A stretch of DNA of 64,000 nucleotides. Source: Capitulum mitella (lineage: Eukaryota; Arthropoda; Thecostraca; Pollicipedomorpha; Pollicipedidae). The notes beneath the pieces are model-generated. The model did no database searches and was not told the origin of the DNA. It saw only the letters and a list, made by a program, of their open reading frames with translations. Every line of letters starts with the position of its first letter. The first letter of the stretch is position 1. The stretch covers positions 31,375,006 to 31,439,005 of the forward strand of contig CP099840.1 in assembly GCA_030062745.1 (NCBI GenBank). Direction: 5' to 3'. Of the stretch, positions 55,336 to 64,000 are shown in pieces. The position numbers and the translations under genes were made by a program.

Positions 55336-56879
55336 AGGTCAAGCTTGTGCAGGTTATGTTTCTGGATGGTCCATGGGTGACTTGAGTGCCTCTTTTGTGG
55401 ATGTCAGCATATGAATTTGAAGGCCTACTGCTAACTGAAAGTAATTTACATGGATGGATCTCCATGATCTTTTGGGGAGGCTATCATGCAACAAATGCAA
55501 AAGGAACTTCTAGTTTTTTTGGTCATGACTTTAAATTTGCTGTTTCATCTGAAACAAACAGAAAATATTAGGAAAGAAAAGACTGGACAAAAACACATAT
55601 GTGCTACTACTGGCCAATGGAACAAAAGAACTTGACAAAAACCAAACCATCAATAACAACAATGTACCGTGATTAACAACATAAATCACTCCTTCACCAG
55701 TTGGCAATTTAAGTATATATGATATCAGCACATGGAAACATAAACCAACATACCAAAACACTACTACTATGTGGCACTGAAAAGCTTGTAATGCAAGTTT
55801 GCATGATGAGACTCCTCCAAGCTTTTAATTGCCTTTGAGCAGTTCACATCCAATAAATGGCCATCAATAAATCACAACCAAGGCAAAAACTTGATGTAAC
55901 CATTGCATAACTTTCTGGACTGGAGAATGATTCAGCCTCAAAGGTTCCATAAGCCATATCTCAAACAACTGTTTTTGTTAGTGGTGTTTTGAATTTCTGT
56001 GCTGATACAAGTAAAAATGGAATATAACAAAATGAAAACCTGAATGCAAAAAGCATGGATGCAAGGACAATGACAATAAAACAAACCAAACATGAATGTG
56101 ATTTCATCAAAGCAGTATCAGTGTGATATCAAAGATGTCACTATCGTGTTTCAAATTTGAATACTCATGATGCACAAAGAGTTGCATTTACTCTGGCACT
56201 AGACTGCACAAGTACTGGCACACAGTCATTTAAATGACATCAGAACATATCATCCTTCCAGATCATGCAAATCACAATCCATTGTCTCATCACTGTGATT
56301 TCTGGGTAAAGACATTGTAAATAATCCCCTCAGGTTACAGTGATTCCTGGGTAAAGGACTTATAAGCGATTAGAGGCGATCAACACTTATCATTGCACTT
56401 ATTCGTTAACAGAACACTTCTGCCAACTTCATTCAAATAACACCATTCGGCTGGTACACAGAGACCAACATCGTCCTGGCCAAAACGCGTCGAGTCGCCT
56501 GAAACTCATGGGGCCGAGACGCGAGAATTGAATCTTCTTAACCACGCCGACAGAACGAGCAATGAGCCAACAGTGAACCTGAACATACGCGCCCGTTCGT
56601 ATCCATTGCCTCGGCACATAGCAACCTTCGCTCGCGGTCCAAGGAACGTGTTTTCGCTTTGTTTTGGTTGTTCAAGGTTTCCGGTAATTTCAACGAGTTT
56701 TTTATCTGTGTTATCAGTGTTCTATGTCCACAGCGAAATACTGACGTCATTGATCGTACTAATTTTTTAAACGATGCTAATGATAAATTACAGTCTAAAA
56801 GGGCATCAGCTGATGAATCGTTCGGAATCAAAGGTGCTCAAAGCTTGTTTTGCATGCTTTTAGTGATTAACATTTCAGA
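55336..56879. other. CpG-depleted block and possible 5' region of the AKNA-like gene
   Basis: From about 55320 to 56360 I see only two CpGs (near 55660 and 56144), in AT-rich sequence without coding character. From 56361 CpG returns. Bases 56430-56700 are CpG-containing and could hold a promoter or first exon for the minus-strand gene (inference only). The 97-codon minus frame at 56538-56831 is not convincing. Confidence 0.45.
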
Positions 56880-57415
56880 CATGGCGGTGGCTCGGAAAAG
56901 TCCAGATCGAGGTGTTTCTGTGTTCGTGTGTGGGTCTTAACCTTGGAGCCTTTAGCGCCCGAACGCGCCAGAAAATCGCGACAAAGTGGCCAGGGACGCA
57001 GCCAGGATTTTCTTGAGGGGGCCTTAGGGTAAACTGAAATCATACGGAACCGCCGCCGGGAAGACGATGTGCAATGGTTTTCACAATAAATGCGAGCTTG
57101 GGGGGGGGGGGGCGGGCCCCCGTCCCCTTGGCTGCGCCTATGCAGGTAGCACCATCGGCTGCGCCGATCTGGCGGACAATTTGTGGTGTATGTTTCGATG
57201 TAATTCGTGACGTGTGGTTGGTGCCACGTGGCGCGAGCCGGACCTCTGCGGAATTCAACTAATCACGAGTACAAGTCAAACGGCGGATGTTGTTGACTCA
57301 AGACTTGGTGACAATATGGGCCCCACTTGCGGATGCGTGCTTTTGTGGTTGACACCTGTGTGTGCTCCACGTGCGATCCACAGGTACGTGTTCCGATCTG
57401 GACTCGGCAGGGCCT
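56880..57415 (+). repeat. Dispersed family A, copy 3, interrupted by a MITE
   Basis: Aligns with 16690-17040 of copy 1: acatggcggtggctcggaaa, ttgttgactcaagacttggt, gacaatatgggcccca, gtgcgatccac and gatctggactcgg. The match is broken after gacaaagtgg by the 152-bp element at 56991-57142 and resumes before ctggcggacaatttgtgg. Confidence 0.7.
56991..57142 (+). mobile_element. hAT-like MITE, short family, inside family A copy 3
   Basis: Ends CAGGGACGCAGCCAGGATTT ... CTTGGCTGCGCCTATG are inverted repeats. Flanks aaagtggc and caggtagc match at 5 of 8. Contains a run of about 12 G. Internal sequence matches 39365-39529. Confidence 0.7.
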
Positions 57416-58699
57416 ATTTTAACATGTTAACTGGGGGGGCAAATGCCCCCCCAGTCGGGCACTTTGCCCCCCCAGTCAAGATCCTTTGCCCATGCAAGGA
57501 AAAAAACAGCCAGGTGTACTAGCGTACCCAAGAAGGTATTCCATAAAGCGCTGCGCTCGCAAAGCAGCATGTTATCAACGAAGGATGTGTTGAATCACTG
57601 AGTAATGTGGGAGCACACTTAGAAGCATCACTTTATAATACGTATTGCAGGAACACCTAGTGACCGCTGGCGAGCGTGTTTCGTAATTAGAACGCCGGCA
57701 CCCGATGCCGCGATTGTCTGGTGGGCGGCCAAGGCGTTTCATTGCATCGTAAGCACGTTAAAAATGATGATACCCATCTTTGATGTGTTCAAGCGCAAGA
57801 AAACTGAAGGGCGAGCTGGTGCGCAGGGCGGTTTCGCTATGGTGAGATAAGGTTTATATGAATGCGGTAACAGTCCAACAGTGCTGTAGTCATCACCAAT
57901 CATCCTGATCCGAAAACCCTGCTAAAATCCCAGTACCTGATTGGTAGAACTTCATTGAACTAGGCGGTTAAACCCGAGTTTTACGCGAGGAAAACAGAAA
58001 ATTAATCAGGCATGTATTAAAACCGTCAATCTTGCTGCTCCTAGTGCATGGGTTTGAACATCCCATGAGCATGCTTCATCTGCTTAACGAACATGGCATG
58101 GCCAAGACTGCAGATAATGACGAATGTTGATAGCTCATTGAGGCGGGCCTAAGGCGAATATTTCAATCTGAGGTGACTTTTTTATTTTGGGGCCGATAAC
58201 CTGGAAATGGAGAAGTTTGTTCTGCCTGTGTTAGGACAGCTTTTACACTTCTGCGCAGTGTTGAAAAACATATGGCCAAAATTCGGTGAGAAAATGTCTT
58301 TTGGGAATAGATTAGATTAACAGAAACTATCCCGGACAGGTAACCTACTGTCTCATTTAGGGAAGAATCGAAGCTGCCGCAACATCTCGCCAATATTCTG
58401 CCCATCGTTTGCAGACTATGACTTATATATTTGAAGTACCACGCCTTGCCATGCCACGGCAACCCACGGTGCCGGTCTGGCAATTTCCCGCACGTTCTTA
58501 GACGTCAGGATATTTAAGGACCACCTGCGTCAATGCAGAAAGTACCTTTTATAACGGAAGTCTGTGCCACTATGGCTGCACCACGAGAAAAAAGACGAAT
58601 TTTGGTTGACCGGTGCTCAGAACTGCCTTCGCGGGGAGAAGTGCTGCAGCAATATTTTCAGTCCCACCGTGTGGATAGGCTTACCCAGAGGTAGGTCAA
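57416..58699. other. Intergenic DNA, nothing firm
   Basis: Begins with a G/C-run hairpin (gggggggcaaatgccccccca, twice-repeated tgccccccca.tc at 57430-57480). The 106-codon minus frame at 58163-58483 has no recognisable feature. Confidence 0.5.
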
Positions 58700-60786
58700 A
58701 ACACAGATCGTCCGCGAAATGATGAAGGTGTGGAACAAAGCCCGTATTCTCACTGCATCGGAACGGAACGTGATAAAGAAGCTCAACTGGAAGCTTGACC
58801 AGTACCAAAGGCAAATTCTGGAGGCTCAGCCCGGAAATTGACAAGAAGAATGGATTTACGGACAACCTTAACAATCTTTTTGATCTTGCCCTTGTCGTCA
58901 CCATTAAGATCATCAAAACCAAGAGGATAAAGACATTCTCTGGGCCCAAAGGGATCCAGGTCGCCGAGGCGTCATGGTGGTATTCGATAAGTTCCTTTCT
59001 GAGAAGGAGGAGCGAGCTCTTCAACGACAACAGTAGGCCGAAGCTTTAAAGGGCCCGCCGTTAGATTAAACAGCAGACCGAGCATGAGGCAACTGCCCAG
59101 CTGGAATACTCACCTACCGACAACACATAATTGACAGATCAGGATGACCCGCAGCCCTCGGCCATGCCTTCGAAGCGGCCCTGCAGGAGAGCCAAAAACA
59201 TCGCCACTCCTGGTCAGGGAGCAGCCCTCGATCGGACCAAGCTCAATGATCGCTCTGCAATTCACTTCCTATCGGCGACGGCTTCGGTCCTCGGCCACGA
59301 CTCCTCTGAACCGGCGATCACAGAAGCTCGGGCAGGCGCGCACGTAGATCGCAGAGGAAAGCCATTGCGGACGGAATCTAGCATTCTTTCTCCGCGTCAC
59401 CCAACCTGGTGGTCCACTGGGACGGCAAACTGTTACTGATGATGGAAAGGAAAAGGTGGATCGACTCTGTCATTGTAGCCGGTCCAAGAAGTGCCGCCAA
59501 GCTCTTCGGTGTTTGGAAGTTGCAAGTAGAGCCGGGGCAACGCCAGCCGACGTTGTTGCGCTTTGTCTGGAAGACTGGGAGGTTTCGGACAACGTCGTCG
59601 GCATGAGCTTCGACACCACCTCCAACAATACTGGACAAGTTGTGGGAGCAAACACGCTTCTTCATCAGAAGCTTGAGTGACGGCCTTTTCACTTTGCTTG
59701 TCGTCATCATATCGTCGATCTGGTGGCAGAGGCGGCTTTCTCCACGCGCTTCGGTCCGTCCTCAGGACCGCGACCTCCTTGTTCAAGAGCTTCAAGAAGA
59801 GATGGAGACTCATTGATTGGAACAAGTTTGAACCTATGGTGTTTGAAGACCTGGAGCCAGCAGTGGCCGAGACTATGTTGTATGAGTTTTTCCCTTCCAG
59901 TGATCGTTTCGTCGCTTCTGCCGTGAGAAGCTCGCCGAAATCCAGCCTAGCGATGATCATCGTTGGTTCTTTGAGGTCTCGATTATCCCCTTTGGTCAAG
60001 AGCCTCCACGGCGAATCAAGTTCCCCAGCCGGATGCTCTCCAACGTGTCAGATAGATGGTTCCATCGCGCCAGATGGATGGGACGCATAATCTGCGGGAT
60101 CAAGATCTTCTGGCTTTGCCATCAGTTCTCCGTGACTCTCAGTGAATTGGGAGCATTCAAGCGCTTCGTCTCTTTCATGGTTGTTTTGCACGTCAGTGCA
60201 TGGTTCTGTTCTTCATCGGCGGTCAGCGCTTCCGTGCACGACCTGGCCGTTCTGCCAAGCCTGATGTGAGTGCTGAAATTTCGAAGGGGATCTCCAAGGA
60301 GTTTGCCGATCACCTATTATCCATTATGACATTATAGTCGACATATGATTTATTATAACAATCACCTATTATGGTGCCCCAGCGAAGAACTGGCTGGTGT
60401 GTCGTTCTTCGACGAGGGCGTGCCGTGTGAGATGAAGACGAGGATGATCGCGGCACTCCAGGAACAGGGATCGGAGAGTCCTCCCAGCGAGCGCAGGTGG
60501 ATCTCGCAGAAAAGGAGGTTCTCGTCCCAGGAAGATCATCGTCGACTTCACTACCGCAAAGTCGGTGGGAAACCTGAAAGCCTACGGCATCAACATGGAC
60601 TTCCTTGCCGCCAATTCCGCTGATTGGGAGACAGCACCTGGCTTCACGAACGCTAAGGAAGTCCTGTGCGGGATCGCGGTAGTTAGCGACTTCGCCGAAC
60701 GAGCTGTGACTCTTATCCAAGTATACAACAAGGTACTGACGAAGGATGAAGGGCAAAAGCAGTACCTGCTGCAAGTCGTCGAATAG
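58700..60786 (+). pseudogene. Decayed transposase of an invertebrate DNA-transposon-like family
   Basis: Pieces in different plus frames line up in order with a protein type I recall as recurrent in invertebrate genomes: VWNKARILTASERNVIKKL (about 58720), NLNNLFDLA, then ILWAQRDPGRRGVM (about 58942), VVHWDGKLL (about 59412), LEDWEVSDNVVGMSFDTTSN followed by NTGQVVGA (about 59565-59650), FACRHHIVDLVAEA (about 59690), RARWMGRIICGIKIF (about 60075), PSEELAGVSFFDEGVPCEMK (about 60375) and ERAVTLIQVYNKVLTKDEGQ (about 60700). Several frameshifts and stops separate them, so the copy is dead. FDTT..NTG and CRHHI suggest an RNase-H-like, possibly hAT-related catalytic core (inference). No terminal repeats were found. 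Confidence 0.7.
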
Positions 60787-61284
60787 CATCGTCGCCAGAA
60801 CCCCGAGACCACTAAGAGGACTGAAGTATCATTCCCACCTAAGCCACACTGCTGCCGACAGGGCCAGTGACCAATGACCTGAGACAGAATGCGGAGTGTC
60901 TTTCGATCCAGTGTGTCAAAAGGAGTACTATGATGTGCATTTTATGCATATCGTGCGCTTCTTTTAAAAAACTGAAGCACAAAACACGTTTGGGGGCATT
61001 TCAGACACCCCTGAGCGAATCTCCCAGGGATCACAAGTCCAGGGAGAATGAATTCTTGCTGGGGATAAATGAAATGGTGTCCTTTGAATTTAATGGGCTC
61101 GGAATGCACAAAAGCCAGCGCGAATTTCATCGAAATAAAATAAAATCCAGCACAAACGACATACAGTCTCCGTGTGAAAGTGCTAAGAGTGCTGGACCAA
61201 GGCCATATTTTGCACACATGGTTTCCTCCAAAAGACATATCAGTTAATGACAGAGCGCTGTGGAAGTGTTCATTGTAATTCGCC

Positions 61285-61288
<4 letters not shown>
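60787..61288. other. Intergenic DNA, nothing firm
   Basis: The 126-codon plus frame at 60867-61247 has AT-rich codons, no motif and no splice context, and ends next to a TA microsatellite. Not called as a gene. Confidence 0.45.

Positions 61289-61349
<61 letters not shown>
61289..61349. repeat. (TA)n microsatellite
   Basis: About 60 bp of alternating TA, followed by a shorter interrupted stretch to about 61405 that contains two similar tcct.taagga/aatatatatat segments. Confidence 0.95.
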
Positions 61350-61352
<3 letters not shown>

Positions 61353-61499
61353 TTCCTTAGGAAAGCATCTATATATATATGTCCTTTCCTTAAGAATATA
61401 TATATGAAGTGGACAAAATTCAATAAGGAGAACACAAATGCCGGGGGGGGTGGTCTCAACCAATGCGTCTTGTTCGCAGAATTGCCCCCGCAGTCATTT

Positions 61500-62330
61500 T
61501 TCCTTAAAATAGGCCCTGGGACTCGGGGACCTCCCAGTGCCAGGAGCATGACCTAGGCGGCTGAATTTGTTGAGTAGATAGACCAGCACCAGGCCTATCC
61601 AACGGTACCCTATATGATGAGCAGAGTGCATAGTGCAGAGTGTGTGTGCGTCTCTTTTACACCCCTTTGTTTTTTATGAGCTAGTTGCGAGGACGCAAAC
61701 GGCAGTTTGGTGCGATGATGGCTTGGAAAGGCAACGAGTAGCTGGACGATCAATTTCGATGGATTTAGGCTCAAACGGGGTTGCAACTTGCACATAAAGC
61801 GCGAGGTGCCTAGGCGATTAACATTTCCCCTTCATTGCCGGAAAACGTCTACCACTGGGATGCTGAAAATTGGCGGGCAGGAGCACATGATACGTGGCAG
61901 TCCACACATGTGGCTGTTTTGCATGTGAACACCTTCGCCTGGTTTGTGCGGGACGCACTTACTGAGGTGTACCCGCAATTCCCATTCAGGCCTTTGGATT
62001 GGGAACCGTTGACGCTGAAGCATAGGCGCGGGAGCCATGGGACCAGGGGGCTTCAGCCCCCCCCCCCCCAGCTTGTTTGAAATTTGACATTGACCCCATT
62101 GGCGTTGACTAGAAAGAACTGGCCCGAAGCGCTTCTCGGCTCCCCAACTGAAGAGGAGATCCCGTGCCCGTGCGCTGGAGGCGCCAAATTTCGTGGTGGG
62201 CTACAAAGGCACAAACGCCATTGAGGACAAGCAAGATTTAGGACACCAATGGCAAGATGTCACCCATGTGAACACGCAATTTGCTGGACTTGATATCCTC
62301 CGATTGCGGGAACCTGCACGATCTATTTCT
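61500..62330 (+). repeat. Dispersed family A, copy 4, interrupted by a MITE
   Basis: Aligns with about 17030-17670 of copy 1: ggactcggggacctcc, agatagaccagcac/agataggccagcac, ggcttggaaaggc, gcgcgaggtgcctaggcgat, gctgaaaattgg.gggcagga and gcaatttgctgga. The match is broken by the element at 62021-62172. Confidence 0.75.
62021..62172 (+). mobile_element. hAT-like MITE, short family, with 8-bp duplication, inside family A copy 4
   Basis: Ends CATAGGCGCGGGAGCCATGG ... GAGATCCCGTGCCCGTG are inverted repeats. Flanks cgctgaag (62013-62020) and cgctggag (62173-62180) match at 7 of 8. Copy 1 of family A is uninterrupted at the same point (gatgctggaggcgaca, about 17530). Confidence 0.85.
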
Positions 62331-62689
62331 ACCTGCATGACGTGGAAGCGGTCGTAATGGATGAGGATCAGTTTGCATTCCTGCTGTCTCAGCGATAAAA
62401 CGGAGAACAGGAAAAGAAATCTACGAAATTTCGATTCTAACTGCAAATCATTGTTGATGCGCAATAACTTATCTAGCATAATCTAGCATAGTCCGCACGC
62501 CGACATTTCTTCATGCACTCAGGTGCGCAGGCGCACACTGACCTATAGTTGGCATCTTAAATTGTTTCATTGTTATTTTTGCAATATATGGACCTCATGC
62601 CCACGAAGTCACAAACCCTAGCCGAATTAAAAGCGTAGTACTTCAACACATATGCCTGAGCAACAAATGCCGATAGTACCTTCAAGCAG
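62331..62689. other. Intergenic DNA, nothing recognised
   Basis: No coding character, RNA gene or repeat unit seen. Confidence 0.5.
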
Positions 62690-63400
62690 AGACGCACCCA
62701 AGGGTGCGGGGATGGTTGTCGGGGTATGCAGGAACGTTACGTTGAAGTCCCTCCCTTAGCACGGGGGGATTTCCCTCATGCTCTGGTTTGGGGCCCATCG
62801 GGCAAGGGACATTCTTACCTGGTTACCTCTGTGCGAAGGGGCTACTTACTAGCTAAAGCTGCATTCCTAAGTAAGAGGTTCTGCTCGCGAGTGAAAGCAG
62901 GTATCTTCTTGCCTGCAAAGAGCGCCCCTGCCGGCTTGCAGAGAACCCCTGGCGTCCTGTGAAGGACCCGCCTAAGGGCCATTAGATAGGTCTCCTGCCG
63001 ACATCTTAAGGGTTTCCCACTAGCCTGAAAGAGATGTATGGCGTTGCTGGCCAGAGGATTGGTAAAGATGGCACGCAACACACAGATCGACGACAGCGCC
63101 AATAGACAATGTAAAATGACACGAGTGAAACGAGTATTAGGACAGCACCAAGAGACAATGTAGAACGACACGAGTAAAACGAATATTAGCAAGGCCGTAC
63201 GTGCGGCTTACCAAAGGGCACCGCCACAGTGGAACCCACTGCCGGCCTGTAGAGAGGTCCCTGCGGGCCTGTAGGGGTGGCCCTGGAAGGAGCCCCGAAA
63301 ACTGGTCCTTGAAGGGGCCTCTGCACGTCTATGATGAAACTTTTGCAGCTGCCGGCCTGTAGAGGGGCCCATGGCGTCCTGTTACGTGATTTCTACCTGG
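62690..63400 (+). repeat. Minisatellite of GGCCTGTAGAGGGGCCC type
   Basis: Imperfect units such as cggcctgtagagaggtccct, gggcctgtaggggtggccct and cggcctgtagaggggcccat (clearest at 63240-63380), related to 36240-36960. Confidence 0.65.
63092..63189 (+). repeat. Two-copy 49-bp tandem repeat
   Basis: Units begin gacagcgccaatagacaatg (63092) and gacagcaccaagagacaatg (63141) and continue with gacacgagt.aaacga.tatta in both. Confidence 0.85.
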
Positions 63401-63724
63401 AAGTAGCTAGCTCCCTCTCCTTAGTCGGAAAATCTCGGATGCACCGCTGTCTGCAAGACATACGCGACAGTGTACGCTAGATACGCTACGCATATTAGCT
63501 GATCCAGGCCTTGTGTTAGGGGGCAGTCTTCACTTGCGTTCAGCTCAGTTCAGCTCAGTTCGGTTTATTATCATTCAGTTCAGGCTGGTGGTTTGGTATT
63601 CGACTGAAGGCATACGACGAACTAAAACAAGGAGGGAAAGCCCTAAACACGGTCACAGAACCATCGAACCAGTCATCTCAAGTAAAATTGAGTCGTCAAG
63701 CCCGAAATACAGATCAAGTATGGA

Positions 63725-63989
63725 CAAGGACGTAGCCAAGGGGGGCCATGGGGGCCATGTCCCCCCTGAGCTAAGCAGTCTGCACTAGATACATGGCGAT
63801 TTCACATGAATACGTAATAGTGATCACATATATGTTGCAAAAGCAAACATTTTATGTTTTCCTGTGCATTAAATATGAGATAAATTGCCTAAAAGTGCCG
63901 CCTTTTCTTGTAAATTTTGTCATGTGCCTGTGGCATATGACAAAATTTGACATTTGGCCTCCCTGAGGAAAATCCTGGCTACGTACCTG
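63725..63989 (+). mobile_element. hAT-like MITE, long family, copy at the right edge
   Basis: Ends CAAGGACGTAGCCAAGG ... CCTGGCTACGTACCTG are inverted repeats. Internal sequence closely matches 39018-39272 (gtagtccc-like stem, ctgagc.aagc.gtct.cactagata, tacgtaatagtga, gacaaaatttgacat.tg). Flanks agtatgga and tgtgtggc match at only 5 of 8. Non-coding. Confidence 0.8.
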
Positions 63990-64000
63990 TGTGTGGCTAA

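Overview
This is metazoan nuclear DNA. The genes have GT-AG introns, AATAAA-type polyadenylation signals and a very strong G/C preference at third codon positions, and they sit in a large, repeat-filled, AT-richer background. Taxon is inference only: gene style and repeat content fit a marine arthropod such as a crustacean (barnacle-like GC-rich genes), but nothing here proves it. There is no bacterial, plasmid or CRISPR content.

Confident or fairly confident host genes: (1) the 5'-proximal exons of an SLC22-type organic ion transporter on the minus strand, running off the left edge (155-1756); (2) an apparently intronless gene for a secreted protein with two YWTD propellers, each followed by an EGF module (18740-20809, minus); (3) an intronless GTP-dependent phosphoenolpyruvate carboxykinase (43499-45418, plus); (4) NAD(P)H-hydrate epimerase NAXE (47197-47982, plus); (5) a multi-exon AKNA-like gene on the minus strand (about 49189-55045). 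Directly upstream of the last is an open frame with tryptophan at nearly every seventh residue (55060-55335). Further candidate exons are at 6154-6733 (plus) and 10317-10432 (minus). PCK, NAXE and the AKNA-like gene form a compact gene island (43.5-55.3 kb). No operon-like or pathway link between them is visible; PCK (gluconeogenesis) and NAXE (nicotinamide nucleotide repair) are independent metabolic functions.

The rest is repeats. There is a decayed piggyBac transposase (12225-13633) abutting a fold-back element with roughly 140-bp inverted ends and a tandem array inside (10776-12230). There is a decayed transposase of a type recurring in invertebrate genomes (58700-60786). TTAA-bounded MITEs of about 1.2 kb are at 21220-22450 and 24300-25517. 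hAT-like MITEs occur as two families, a longer one at 25903, 28890, 39018, 42069 and 63725, and a shorter one at 39365, 56991 and 62021, several with visible 8-bp target duplications. A non-coding family of about 1 kb appears in four copies (16.7, 26.8, 56.9 and 61.5 kb). tRNA-like SINE heads and several degenerate minisatellites are present, one of them a large palindrome (37560-38600).

Three blocks (about 3.08-4.65 kb, 40.44-42.24 kb and 55.32-56.36 kb) are almost free of CpG. Comparison with related repeat copies elsewhere in the window shows CpG changed to TpG or CpA inside two of these blocks.
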